A stretch of 64,000 bases of DNA, from positions 124,001 to 188,000 of the forward strand of contig JAMXBD010001096.1 in assembly GCA_024138025.1 (NCBI GenBank), given 5' to 3'. This document shows positions 47,691 to 60,946 of the stretch, piece after piece. How positions within the stretch are numbered: position 1 is the first letter of the stretch; each line of letters begins with the position of its first letter. A program made the translations under genes and the position numbers. Under the pieces are notes generated by a model. That model searched no databases. It worked only from the letters and a program-made list of their open reading frames with translations, and was not told where the DNA came from. Source of the DNA: Combretum micranthum. Lineage: Eukaryota; Streptophyta; Magnoliopsida; Myrtales; Combretaceae.

Positions 47691-48724
47691 TAGTTTGTCT
47701 GGTAACTAATTAGTTGTGAGATTCAGAAACTTTGACATCTCTCTTGAATACTTGAAGAAAAATTTAGGGGTGAAGTTTTATTTTGATTGGGAATCCCTGG
47801 ATGAAAAGGCATTGTTTACTATAAATATGTGATAATGCGTAGTAATTTAGAGTTACTATTAAATTATGGTCCTATTTGGTTTATTGGGGATAGAATTTTA
47901 GTTTCTTTAAGAGTCAATTCGACACCATTGTTTGACCTTATCGTGGATTTATCATTAAATTATGAAATGTTGCGAATTATTTTAGAACTTTAATAATGTG
48001 GCAAAATTTGGAAATGATCCCCCTAAATGTTAATCTTGATTCTTGATGAAAATACGCACCCTTTATAAAATGTGTAACATTGTTATAACCGTTGTTGGTG
48101 CGTATTCTTAATTAAAATGGTCAAATGTTCTTTATGTTGCCTTTTAATTAAAACTAGGAAGACTGATTGCAATATTTAAAATTCTCGAAGTATTTTCTAT
48201 TCGTCAAGGTTAAAGTTTAGAGAATTTATTTATAATTTCTTATAATCATTTTTGTGTGTCTGTTTCTCTTTTATACGTAATTTTATTGTTTATTGAACAT
48301 CAACTCTGTATGTAATTTAACATACAATTATGAATAACCAAATTTAATCAATCGGATCACTGGAATCTGATTTGAACATGAAAACCAACCAATGGCGAAA
48401 ATGAGTACAAGCCCTTGTCTGCCCGTGGATATCGGCATATATTGGATATATTTCTGGGTTGTAACTTGTAAGTGGCAAGTGAAGGATTAAATCAAATCAT
48501 CTGGGTTGTAAGTGACAAGTGCAGGATTCAAAACGAGTTTGCTTTGTTTATTAATTATGTCGTTTTTTTCCTCTTAAAATACAAAATAGTTTGTGTCCTA
48601 ATGTGTCGAAGTTGAAGCATGGCAAATTGCCACCTCTAGTTCCTATCACGGTTTGCAGAATGGTAGCCATTAGTCATTGTTAATGCTAATGGTTGGGATT
48701 TCTCTGAAACTTTATGGGGGCAAT
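47691..48724. other. Intergenic, no gene seen
   Basis: AT-rich sequence. The phrase gggaatccctggatgaaa appears at about 47790 and again near 48937, inside the CACTA-like element, so a short duplication or shared repeat is present. No reading frame of interest. Confidence 0.4.
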
Positions 48725-49991
48725 CACTACAAGAAAAAATCGAACAATGAAATTGTCTTTTGAAGAAAATAAAATCCTATTCCTAATAAACTAAGCAAAT
48801 CCTTAGTTTCATAGGTGACTGTAAATTACTGTACGTTATAACATATTTACAGTAAACAATACTTTTTCGTCTAGGATTCAAATAATGCCTCAATCATACA
48901 ATTTAAAAAAGATAAAATCAATAAATGTGTGATCGGGAATCCCTGGATGAAATCAATAACAATAAATAACAACTTTACCTCTTTTTCCTCAGGGTAGGTG
49001 TGGCAATCAAATACTAGCTGCATCTTCTTCTCCCCCTTTAGTTGTGCATTTGGATCATTGTCATCCTAGGAAAGAAGGAATTTTAATACTTCCCAAGACC
49101 TGGTCAACTCAATCACTTCTTTTCCCATCTTCTCTTCTATTCTATGATCTCCATGCCATTGCCTCTGCATCTACTGATTCATCTCACTCGCTTACCTTGC
49201 CTTCATCATAGTATCCATACTACTTTTAGGATGTCTGCCTCACTTGTTGCATTGCAGGTTGCGTCTACAGTGTTGGGTTTCTTTGCTGTCCCCTCTTTAT
49301 AGTATGCTCTATATGCGTTATTCTTCCACCAAGTTCGTTTAAACATTGCCATCATTGCTACACGGTAAAATTTTCTATCCTTAACTCAATATCTTCGTTC
49401 TTCCTTTTCCATTTGATTCCCTTATTAATGAACATCCTACAAAAATAGGAAGAAAATAACCCTCACAAGGCTCTCTCATATATTTGCTCTCTTTGGTGTA
49501 TTGCTTAATGCTCGTATTTTACTCATTAAACTTGACTTCTCCCTCTCCCTTCCTTTTCATAGTTCGCGTATCAAACTATTAAACCCTCTATTGGCTCTTG
49601 CTTTGTTGTGCTTTTGATAAGAAGAATCATATGAGTGAGCAGTCTCCAATTTTGTAATGGATCAACACTATATAAGTTTGGGAAAAAAAAACAAAGATTA
49701 TGATTTGGAAGTGGAAAAAGGGAAAAAAAACGATAATTAAGGAATTCAATTTGGCATATTAGAAAACGGTTGGTGGTGTTGGTATGGATGAATTACTAAA
49801 TTAATGCTTTGGTTTATTGTGAAATCATGCTAAAGATGGTATGCCACGCCTACAATTAAGTCAAGCCGTGTCAGCCAAAGCATTATATATTAACGCTAAT
49901 ATAATTTATAGTTTATCGTAGTCGTTGCTAAATTAATTTTAGATTCTAAAATCATTAAATTAGATTTTAGAAGCAACTAGAATTTGTAGTG
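48725..49991. mobile_element. Possible CACTA-type non-autonomous element
   Basis: The left end reads CACTACAAGAAAAAATCG, the classic plant CACTA (En/Spm) terminus. The right end reads ...aactagaatTTGTAGTG. Subterminal sequence before the right end has gtcgttgctaaatt and related inverted words, as in CACTA subterminal repeats. Only the first eight bases of the termini match well and no 3-bp target duplication was confirmed. No transposase is encoded. Confidence 0.4.
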
Positions 49992-50457
49992 GAAAAATAA
50001 ATTTCTAAAAATGATTTTCAAACAGGTTACTTCCGTAAGTAGACTATCATTTATAAATAAGCATCATATTATCAGGTACCTCAAAATAAGAGTATCAAGT
50101 ATCTCAACATACAAATCATAAGCACATAGTCAGACCCTCATCAAAATATAAGTTTGACAATGAAATTTGATAATTTAGAATAAAGATAATTATCCAGCAA
50201 TCCTAGTTGCTCCACTCATCAAGTAGCTCCTCGAAGTTCATGCCATACCAAACATAATCATAAGTATCATCATCAAAGTCATCAACACTTGACAAAGAAA
50301 GAAATGAGCCGAAACCCAATACAACAGCAACACAAGTACACACGAGACGGATACACATGCTTATTCTATATACAATGCAACAACCAACAATTTATAGCTT
50401 TAAATTAAAGTGTAGCAAAACAATAGTGGAGCACTCATTCTTTGGTTACACACTAGG
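49992..50457. other. LTR-like remnant left of the solo LTR
   Basis: There is no reading frame. Together with 54205-55632 this is the pre-insertion sequence into which the solo LTR landed. Its style (short caaccaca- and catcatcaaagtcatc-rich tracts) resembles the U5 side of chromovirus LTRs, but no end is identifiable. Confidence 0.3.
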
Positions 50458-51997
50458 TGTCATGCCTCAAAGAGTATCCTAAACATGGCAGTCCGTCACA
50501 TATAAAATCAAGACTTAAGAATGATTACCTTAGTCATGCGAAAGTCTCGGTATTATATGTAAGGCGTCTAACACAGTAATAGAAAACGCTTTGGGAAATG
50601 TGATCTAAGCAAGTAATAAAAAATACAGGAATTTAGAAATAAAATAGATCATAATATTAATAATTAAAGGTCTATTACATGATTCTTAGGGGCATACCCC
50701 CACTAAATTTCAATGATTGAAATAACTAATAGTCGTTACAAAATTTAAAATACTACATCAAAATATTTTTAAAGGAATTCTAATATAACCCTTCAAGTAG
50801 ATTTCCTTCAAAAGCTTCCAAAAGAAAACTTATGCGGATAAGGGGAGACCTCGGGTACAAAAACAGATGTTTTTGTGAATACAAATATCTATAGGGGTGT
50901 AAGCTTATGGGCTTAGTGAGTATAATCTCAATATTCATACTTGAAAGAAAATATCAACCAAGTTTATTAAACAAGCAAATGAGATGCAATAAGCACGTGA
51001 GCATACAAGACATGATTTTCCAGGAATCATATATTGAATGAATTACGCCCTTCATTTGGGGTTAGGTATTCTGGCCCATTACGGCCACTACTTCTTTTAA
51101 AAATCATTTTTATAGATCTTATCGGCTCCTATACGCCATCAAAACATGTAGTTATTACCAGTTCCTACTAGTCATCAATTTATGTAGTTTTGACCGGCTC
51201 CTACTCGCCACATATATAATATACCGGTTATGCCTACCACCACTATCATACACTTGTCCCACCAATTGTATAATAGCGAATGCAATGTAACTCAACATAT
51301 GAAGTGCATGTATCAACTTTTATTTAAAGCCTAGCCGTTAATTTTTAATTTCTTGCAAGTGATCGACCAATTTAGACACTTCAACGTGCTAATAAACATA
51401 TAATTTATTACAAGCATTTCGTGCCTCGATATACTTAATATTCTTTCAACATTTTATCATACATTTTCAATTTATCTTTCCTAAAGTCTAGTGCAACTAA
51501 ATTTACAAGCACAAATATGAGCAAGAAAAATAATGGAAGTAGACTCATTCGGCCATGATGATACTTATTTCTTATGGATGAGTCGATCGGTCAATCCACT
51601 AATCAAAGTAATCCTTCGAGTATGGATTCTCTTCCTCGAGATTACCTAGTCAAGAAGAATACCTATAATGAGTATTTTTTTTATTCTATTGCACTTATCA
51701 AAACTATATCATAAGATCGTCAAAATTCGTATATAAGACAATTTCAACTTAAAATAACTATAACTTGGTCATTTTAACTCGGAATTGTGCATATAATATA
51801 CCGTTTTCTACCTATTCGAAAAAATCTATCCATTTTTAAAACTATTTTCATCAAACTAAGTCATTTGAGCTCCGAAACAGTGGCGATCAGATTCACTACG
51901 AATTTTTTTGTTTGCAAAACTTAATTTTGTAAACTTTTCTTTATCTACAAATACTTGTACCAAAAATATAGATATTATAATGGTTGGAAAGACCTTT

Positions 51998-52000
<3 letters not shown>

Positions 52001-52042
<42 letters not shown>
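52001..52042. repeat. (AC)21 microsatellite
   Basis: Twenty-one uninterrupted AC units are followed by a short (AT)n run to about 52054. It lies within the solo LTR and is absent from its relatives, so it expanded after insertion. The cysteine/valine-rich frame on the minus strand here is an artefact of the repeat. Confidence 0.95.
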
Positions 52043-52054
<12 letters not shown>

Positions 52055-53488
52055 TGACTTATATCAAATGCATGAATTTAATGAAGTTGTCTCAACCATG
52101 AATTTTTATAAAAGCAAAGTTTTCTAGAAAATTGAAAAAGCAAAACTTTTGAAAATTTCTACTTAGCTTGTTGGAAAAGCTTCTTAAGTTATTTTAAGTG
52201 AGTATTTTCTCATTCTTAATTCCATTTCCTTAGTCTTTTACATTTCAAAAGAATGATTTTTTGTTTTTGTAAGTTTCTTATAACTTAATTTCTAGGGATT
52301 GGGAGAGTGGTTTCTAAATACTAGAGTAATTAAAATCTATCAAACTTATACTTTCTTAACCTTTCCTAATGTTATTTCATTTAATTAAAAATGATTTCCT
52401 AAATTGTTTATTAATTTAATTCCTTAATATTATCTATTCTTATGAAAGAAATTTTCTTGGTGTTTTGTCAAACTGGTCTATTCCTTCATATATTAGACTA
52501 TTGGTGGAAAAATGAAATTTAGTAAAACTTTTGTTAAACAAGAATTTGAAATTTTAATTTTTAACGAAAACTTATATATTTTATGATTTTGTAAGTGTAT
52601 ATATATATTATCTAAAAATTCCTATGTTCTTTGATTACTAAAATTTATGATGGATTCTTCCAGATTTTTAGAAAATATTTAATAAGATAGATTCCTAAAA
52701 TAATTTCTTTTATGACAAAATTTATTTTGGAATAGACTTCCATTTAAGAAAACATTTCCTTCTTTATATTTGTTGAGACAACAATCAATATGTTCATGCA
52801 TGATCATGAATATGAAATCATGAAATTATGAAAATATAAGAAAGACATATTAAGTAATATAATAAGCAAGCTAATAGAAATATCAAGTATTGGGAACCTT
52901 AGCTTCATCAAGGTATCCCGAGACTAAGAATAGACTAGTCCCAAAAAGAATAAAGAAAAGAAAGAAAAATGTTGTTTTGACTTGATGAGGACAAGTCTAA
53001 GACTAGAGACTAGTCTTAAAACAATATAAAATAAATAAATAAATTGCATAACTTGGAAGTAAATAAATAACAAATGAGCTTATATGCTCTAAAGATTATA
53101 TATAAGTACATAATTATATTTAGTTAAATATATATAATAAGTTAACATAATATCAACAACAATATGAGTAAAGTAAAATAACAACATAAAAATATATAAA
53201 TGCATATTCATGAACAAGAACAATACATGAACATAGTATAGCTTCCATAACATTAAGTTTAGGAAACTCACACTATAGTCATGTAAAATTATATGACATG
53301 GTAAGAGATATTTGAGGAGATTTCTTACCTAAAGTAAGAATGGTAGTAGTGTTTGTATTAGTAGAAGAGAGTTTTGAGAATAAATTTTAGGAGAGTTTTG
53401 AGAGAGTGTTTGAGAGGAAATTTAGAGAGAATTTTGGAGAGTAATTTTGTGGTAGTAGATGTGTGAATGAAGTGAAAGAGGAGAGGGA

Positions 53489-53496
53489 TATTTATA
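53489..53496 (-). promoter_or_regulatory. LTR TATA box (minus-strand solo LTR)
   Basis: The minus strand reads ccTATAAATAtcc, in the same position and context as 29137-29144 and 56332-56339. Confidence 0.55.
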
Positions 53497-54204
53497 GGAA
53501 AATGAGGAGTGGATTTTGAGTGATTTAATTAAAAAATTGAAAAAAAAAAGAGAGAGAAGGAGAAGGGGGGGCGCCAGCCATGAGGAAAAGAGAAGGGGAG
53601 AGATTTTTTTTTTTTTTTAATTTTGTGTATTAAAAGAAATAATATGTAAGATAGATGTGATATAAAGTTATGAGAAAGTTAAAAAGTAAAGATAATAGGT
53701 GTATAGAGTGTAAGAGTAGGTGTTAGAAAAAATAGAGATAAATGAATAGTGTAGAGCAATGAATAATGTAATGTAAAGTAGATGTGACTAGTAAAATACC
53801 GGTAGTAAAAAAAATGCGTATAATTGCGATATCTGTTATTTTTAGTTAACAAAAAATTACGAAACTGATATTTTTGAAATCCTTGTATTAAATCAGTCCC
53901 AACGGTGTCATCAGAATATTTTTATTATTCAAGCTCCGGGAAACGTGTTTCAAGAACTGATCCCGTCTGAGTCCGAAGGATACTCGAAATTCGCGAATAT
54001 GATATTTTTACATTTCCTTATATTATTATGAACTATAATCACTAATTATTTCAACTTCGTTTTTTGGGGTTAAAGAATACGGGAATGCCAGATCTAAATT
54101 CTAGTGTTTGTACTGGTTTTTCGTTGACCTCCAGGGTTTCCGGTTGACTTTTAATTCTAAGATTAAGCTTAAAATTAACCGAAATTTCAGGGGTTTACAC
54201 TGGG

Positions 54205-55632
54205 AACCTATGGGTCCTGAGTAGCAGCAATTACTTCAGAGATTGATATAGACAGCTCGAATACCTATATCTCCTAACTCTACGAGTAATAGTCTCGTTT
54301 GGAGGTCACAACTGTTGTGTATTTTTACCCATCACAGTCCATATAGTGCAACTCAACCGGTTGGTCCCATAAACATGAATCATATTATACTATTTCTCTT
54401 CGATCCAAGTAGACGTAATGCCTCTACCGTTCCCCTATCAACTACCCGCCGAGTCACCCATGATGGCCTTAGCGCTTAACTACCATGCTGGCACAGCATA
54501 GCAAGGTTGTCGCCCCTCGGACTGAGTCTAAAAGATAGCCTTGCACAAGTAACAAGTAATTATTAAGGCCATCTTTAAGTATTAATTTATTCAGGATACA
54601 TATCATTGCAAGTAACACATAAGTCATTACGTACCTAGTACAAAATTGTCACTATGAACAAATAGAAGATAAACCACGAGGTACTTTAGAACGTAAAGCA
54701 AAACTAGATTCAAAGCATCTATCTTCATAACATTAATTTATATTAGTATTAAATATTAAATTATTAAATTCATATCAGATTTATATTAATTACTCATTCT
54801 AACTTAATAAAATCTTTACTGAATGAGATCAAGTTGAACTTAGATCTATTAATTAAGTTTATTTAATATCTAGGGGTTCATATTAAGACTAATTGTTTAA
54901 TTCAAGTCGCCTTTAGTTATTTAAATCCATTTTATTAATTTAATCTTATTTACTAATTTTCAATTTACAACATACATATATGATTAATTCGATATACAAA
55001 TATAGACATATTTAACGTTCTTAAGCAGCATATATCATTGTAAATCAACTCAATAACATATATAATTTATCAAAACAAATCAATAACATACTATATCATT
55101 TCACATGATCATATACATATTATACATTAATGCTTATTAATTGTATTTCATCAAACACAACATATGTATCTAACATTTTCTATAAAACAACAATTTCTAA
55201 AACACACACATATATATACTTTCATTTTTATGCATACATCTACATATTTACACTTTTGTCAAATTTTAATCAAAATTTATTTTACTAATTTATAATCTCA
55301 AATACTATAATTTAGTTTAAGTATCTTATATTCATCCCATATTACTTATTAATTTAATTAATTTTATCAAATTTCATATATACTTATATTTAGCCTTAGA
55401 AAATAGACACACTACCTATACCTTTATTATTTATTTGATATATTATTAAATTTTATTTTATTTTTCTATAGAGATCACGGTCTGAGTAACACGCTATGAT
55501 CTTGCCCGTGATTGTCATCACGCTGTGTTCAAATTATTGTGAAGAATTTTTTAATTCTGAGGAAATTACGTCCTTAGTCACGGTCGTGATATAGATCACT
55601 AACTTTGTTATACCCGTAGTGGAGGTTGTGAT
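54205..55632. other. Spacer between two facing LTRs, LTR-like relic
   Basis: There is no reading frame. The left part has higher GC (accgttcccctatcaactacccgccgag) and the right part is very AT-rich. The last 150 bases contain repeated tcacgg/cgtgat words (atcacggtctgag, cacggtcgtgatatagatcac). It is probably part of an older LTR interrupted by the solo LTR on its left and by the LTR at 55633 on its right. Confidence 0.35.
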
Positions 55633-58600
55633 TGTAAACCCTCAATTTCTAGGGTAGAGTTGGATTAAACCCTAACCCTAGTCAAACCAAAGTTTTAAAA
55701 GTCAACTAAGATCAAGACAATCTAACAATTTTAACTTTGGCAATCCTGCGCTCGAAACCTGAGAATAATAGAAATAATTTAATGATGGATTATAGTTCGG
55801 GATAATATAAGATAGCTTAAAAAGATCAGATTTGTCAAAATTCGATTCGTTTTGAACCTGAACGGGATCGGTTTCTAAAAACATGCCCAATGCTCAAAAT
55901 AGTAAAAATATTATGATAATACCAAAAGACTCGTAATTATACAAGGATTTCAAAAATATCGGTTTCGTAATTTTTAGGTAACTAAAAATATTAGATATAG
56001 CCCGTTTACATATATTTTATTACTATCGGTATTTTATTTGTCTAGTTACTATTCATAGTACTATTTATTACTATTTCACTATCTCTACTTTTTCTTACAA
56101 CCTACTTCTTACAATCTACACACCTATTCTTACACTTTTACATTTCCAATACAATTTTATTCATATCATACCTTACAAATATTACATTTTATTACAAAAA
56201 TACAAAACAAATCAAATCCTCCCCTCTTTCCCCATCAAAACCGGTGCTACCCGCTCTCTTTCTTCTCCAAATTATTTTTTTCAAATTATTTTTTCAATTT
56301 ATTTTATTACATCTAATTTTCTTCAAAACTCTATAAATACCCCTTCCCTCCTTCACATTTTACACATACTTCTCAACCTTAACAAAACTCTAACAAATTT
56401 TCCTCTCAACTTCTCTTTATAACAATTCTCTCGTAAACACACTCTACCATTCACCACTCTTCAAGAAAACATAACAATTACACTACCCACATATTCTTAC
56501 ATCCACCTTCAACACATACACACCTCTAGGTAAAAATCTTCTATATTTACTTTTCCCATACCATGTAACTTAGCATGACCATGGTGTTATTTCTTAAAGC
56601 TCATGTGAGTTATAGAAGTAACAACATGCTCATGTTTTGCTCTTGCACATGCCAAGAATACCAATTATATTATTTTGTTATTTTATTGTTATTATTTTGT
56701 TATTATGCTCCTAATCTAACCTTATTATATATATATATTATTAAGTATATGTATATCTATATATTTCTTAGAGCTTAAATGCTCACTAACTATCACTGAC
56801 ACGCTTATTTTTATTATTACTCTTATTATTTTTGTTCTTATTATTGCTTTTTTCTTTTCTTTCTTTTGAGATTAGTCTATTCTTAGTCCTAGGAAGCCTT
56901 GATGAAGTTATGGCTCCGAATACTTGATCGGAATACCTAGATGAATATAAGGTTCCCAATACTTAACCATTATTATGCTTATTTGCTTATTATATTCTTT
57001 CTATATTATTATGTATTATTCTTGCATTTTTTTTTTTCTACATAATCATATTCATGCATGATTGGAATGTTGTTGTCTTAATAAAAATAAAAATGGGTTT
57101 TTTCGTTAATAAAGAAAAGTAAACTAAATTTCTTATCACTTAACAAATGATTTTTCAATAAAAGATCTAAATATTATTCTTAATAAATTCTTTTCAAAAG
57201 CTTAGACAAACTAATCAGAAATTTTAAAGTATTAGTAATGAAGATTTTTTCAAATAATAAAAGGAACTCATTTCTTTTATAAATTGGAACGAAATACTCT
57301 ATAAAAATATAATTTTTAGCATTAAAATTAAGATTTTAACCCAATCATATCTTTTACAAAACTTAAATAAGTTCATCATAGACTTTGAAAACTACTTACT
57401 AAGTAACTTTTACAAGACTTAATTTTTAATATTGTTATCCTCTTTTCAAAGTTAAAATGAAATTTTTGCTAAATTCTAATGTTGATAATTCTTTATTATG
57501 AAAGCTTTTCTTATAAACTTATCTAAAAGGATTATGCCACCACTTGAAAAATATTAAGAATAAAGCAAGTTTTTTAAATCAAGGTAAAATCAACTTACTA
57601 TTTTACACAACTTAGAGAAATAAAATTTACCAAGAAAGTGAAGTTTTAAAGAGGTAAACTTATTTTCTAAAGAAGCAGAAGAATATAAAAATGAGAGGAA
57701 AACATACATTTGAACAACTCCAAATATTAGACAACACCAACGACTTAGGAAAAATTTTGAAAACCTTTTTTTCAATTACTATAAATAAAATTGGTAGATA
57801 ACTTAAATGACCAAATTTTTGGAAATTAATCATTGAAAGAGTTAGGAAATAAAAATATAAAAAGAAAACATTTATTTATAATAACCCGAAATTTGTAATT
57901 TCTTTCAAACCACTTAAAGATAAAAATTTCAAAGTTCAATTTTTTAAAACCATAAGGCAAGTCGTTTTATGAAAAATAATTGTTGAGACAACATCAATAG
58001 AATCATGCATAAAATATGAGTCTATTTATGTGTCAAAAGAATTTTTCTAACCATATACATACCTATATTTGTTTAAGGATTTTTGGGCAAAGAAAAGTTT
58101 AAAAAATCATATTTTAAGGGCTGAGAATTTCGTAACTATTTTGTTGGAGCCCAAATGGATTTTTAACAAAAATAACCTTAGAAATGGATAGATTTTTTTG
58201 AGTAGGTAGAAAACGATATACAATATGCGAAATTTTGAGTTAAAATAAGCAAATTATGGCATTTTACGTAAGAATTTCCTCCTATCAGAATTTTAACGCA
58301 AATACTAGAATAGAGTTAGAAAGTTCAAGTAGAATTTCATGAAATACTCATTTCGAGTATTTCTTTCGTTTAGGTAATGAAGCTTGGGAGGATTCGTATT
58401 CAGAGGACTATTACGAGTAAAGAATTTGTAGTGAGGATGACCAATGAGTTTATCTCCTACTTTTACGTACTTATTTGTGCTTATAGTTAGAGGCACTAGA
58501 AGTAGGAAAAGATGAAAATGGATTATGCCTGATAATATTGGTTGAAAGAATACTAAGTATATTGAGACATGAATTGTTATTAATTAAATTGTGTTTTATT

Positions 58601-59559
58601 ATTATCATGCTGAAGTGTCTGTAAATTCTGTGATCGCCTTTAAATTACCTTAATCACATATTACGAGTTATATTGATTGATTCGTGCATATCACGTAGTT
58701 AGACTCATTTCATTAGCTACTATGCTGATGGGACAAGAGCATAGTAGTGGGGTTCGTAGGAACTCGTAAGTTTACAAGATGGGCATATAGGAGCCTGGAA
58801 GAATTATTTAAGGATGGGCGAATAGGAGCCCGAAAGAACTATTTCAATATGAGTAAGTAGAAGCCCGAAAGAACTATTTCAGTATGAGTAAGTAGAAGCC
58901 CGAAATAAACTACACCATTAGATTTCAAAGAAGAGTTTTAAAGAGCTTGAAACACCTAACCCTGAATGGAGGGGTAGATCCATTCAAACATATGATTTCC
59001 AGTAGATTATATGTATTGCTTGATGCATTCATATACTTGTTTAATAACTTGTTTGAATTTATTAATGCGAGTACATTAATCCAGGAATATTCTCACTAAG
59101 CTAGTTGAGCTTACACTCCCTTAGATTTTTGTTGACACAGGACCGATATCTCTTTTGCCAATGACTTCATATAATCGAGTGGATTTATGTTTTAGGAAGC
59201 TTTTAGGGGAAATCCTTTTGAATATCTTAGAATAGATTTCCTTTAACATCTTTTGGTATAGTATTGTTTCTTTATATAAAAGACTAAGTTGATATTATGA
59301 TCTTTGGAGATTTATCGGGGGAATGTCCCTAAGATGATGTAAAGATCATATTCTTAATATTGAAATTAATATTTATCTAGATTTCATGTATACTATATTT
59401 ACTATCTCAAATTATACTTCCCACCAGAGTCTTCTATTATTGTGCTAGATGCCTTACATATGGTGTTGAAGCTTTCGCATGATTTCGGAAAGTCATTCTA
59501 AAGTTTTAATACCGTATATGACGGACTGCCACGTCTAGGGTACCTTTTAGGGCGTGATA
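55633..59559 (+). repeat. 5' LTR of a Tekay-related element (3.93 kb)
   Basis: It starts TGTAAACCCTCAATTTCTAGGG and ends ACGTCTAGGGTACCTTTTAGGGCGTGATA (final C changed to T). A primer-binding site follows directly, so this is a 5' LTR and not a solo LTR. A TATA box is at 56332-56339. It is colinear with 27911-32508. A transcribed leader would run right toward 59560. Confidence 0.85.
56332..56339 (+). promoter_or_regulatory. LTR TATA box (5' LTR)
   Basis: The sequence is ctcTATAAATAcccc, conserved with the two related LTRs. Confidence 0.6.
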
Positions 59560-59566
59560 GTTTAAG

Positions 59567-59578
59567 TGGTATCAGAGC
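59567..59578 (+). promoter_or_regulatory. Primer-binding site, initiator tRNA-Met
   Basis: The sequence is aagTGGTATCAGAGCATC, seven bases after the LTR end. It is identical to the tRNA-iMet complement used by the chromovirus at 23173-23184. Confidence 0.9.
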
Positions 59579-59950
59579 ATCAAGGTTAGAGAAGAAAACC
59601 AAAGGTTTAGAATTAACAGTCTTAGAGGCATGATAAGCTTAGGAATAAATCATGAGAGTGTTAGGGAGATCCTTGAGAATTATGAGTATCTAGATGGAAG
59701 ATTAGCAAAAGAAAAGATAGATGGATTTTTCATCATAAGATAGAGGAACCGTAGGTGGAGTGAAGGGAAAACCTAAGAATCCTATGAGATGCCCTATTCG
59801 AAAAGACAAGAACAATTTGGGAGTTTTAGAACCGTAGAAGTGGGATCGTATGATATCAAGTGGAAAGATCGCGTATTTTATAACCTCACCAAAAGCATAA
59901 GCATAGAACTAGTTTATGTCCTTAAACGAACTGTGTTAGTCCCACTTAAT
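59579..59950 (+). other. Truncated leader of the 55633 element
   Basis: Leader-like sequence continues from the primer site for a few hundred bases (with gttagagaagaaaacc and gagagtgttagggagatcc). No gag, pol or second LTR follows, so the element is cut off. The exact breakpoint near 59950 is a guess. Confidence 0.4.
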
Positions 59951-60938
59951 AACAACTAAGAAGGTAATAACAAGTTCCTTTTTTTATACAAGTAAATAAT
60001 CTGTAAAGATTAAATGAAATGGCAGAAGAAAAAGAAATATTTAAAATAGCTCGTGGGTTAATGTTCGTAAGCATATGTTTCTCTCTCACGCAATGTTTTT
60101 CTTTTCAAAGTAAAAACAAGAAACAAAGCAGGATGTAGCGCGTGGGTTAAAGTTCCTTTCTCAGTGTATTGTAGCTTTCTCTTTCTCAACAAAACGAATA
60201 CAAAGCAAGATGAAGATCGTTGTTTTTTTTTTTTTTAAATTTTTGAGTACTGTATTTTTCTTTCTTCTCTATCTTGTAATATATGCTCCCAGTTTTCAAC
60301 GTTCAAAAATTCAAAGTGGATAAACTCTCTTGCATGTATCTCGAATGATATCTGATGATCCTTATCTTCTTTTTCAAATTTCAAAAACTTATCGATTTAT
60401 AATGGGTAAAATTTATATGTCCTTCTTCTTGTTTTGATCTTTCAATTCACTTGCCCAATTCGAAAATCTGTCATGGTTAGTAGAAGATAATTCTTCCTTG
60501 ATCTTTGGAAAAAAATATGGCTGGATGACTCATTTTAATTCTTTCGAACCATTTATTTGATGGAGATAAGGCTTCAAAAGCTTTCGTGGCTCATCTGTTG
60601 TTGTTGATCATGATTTTCAGGAACACAAAAGATGTCGATTGTTAATATAACAGCTGGAATATTTCAGATAAATTCTAATCTTTTTGTTTGTTCAAAGGAA
60701 TAGACCCTTGTCTTTGCTAGAACACAATATCAGATAGATGTTTAAATTTGATTAAGTTGAACTAACTGTCGGAAAAAATTTTGAAACTTGTATACTTGAA
60801 TCCCCTTAGATATTATCCTACTTAAGTGGACCAAATAAGTATACTAATATATTAATTATCTCGGAGCTAGGTTTTCAATATACTTATTTATACTTAACTT
60901 AAATGAATTGGATCAAGTTTAAAATGATGAACAATAAC
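59951..60938. other. Unassigned interval with an imperfect 90-bp tandem duplication
   Basis: Two related blocks, about 60045-60133 and 60134-60215, each contain tagc(t/g)cgtgggttaa(t/a)gttc, a ttctct/ctttct tract and aaaacaagaaacaaagca-like or aaaacgaatacaaagca-like ends. The cgtgggttaa word also recalls family A LTRs (acgtcgggttaaat near 5200). No gene is seen in the rest. Confidence 0.4.
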
Positions 60939-60946
60939 TCTTGTAA

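Larger units (their letters stand above)
50458..54199 (-). mobile_element. Solo LTR of a Tekay-related family, 3.74 kb
   Basis: On the minus strand it starts TGTAAACCCCTGAAATTTC at 54199 and ends GAGGCATGACA at 50458. Flanks are ctagg (50453-50457) and ctggg (54200-54204), a 5-bp duplication with one change. There is no primer site or internal region. A TATA box lies at 53489-53496 on the minus strand. It is colinear with the LTRs at 27911-32508 and 55633-59559. Confidence 0.85.

Noticed and set aside
51856..52044. Cysteine/valine-rich minus-strand frame
   Set aside because: It is a translation of the (AC)21 microsatellite.
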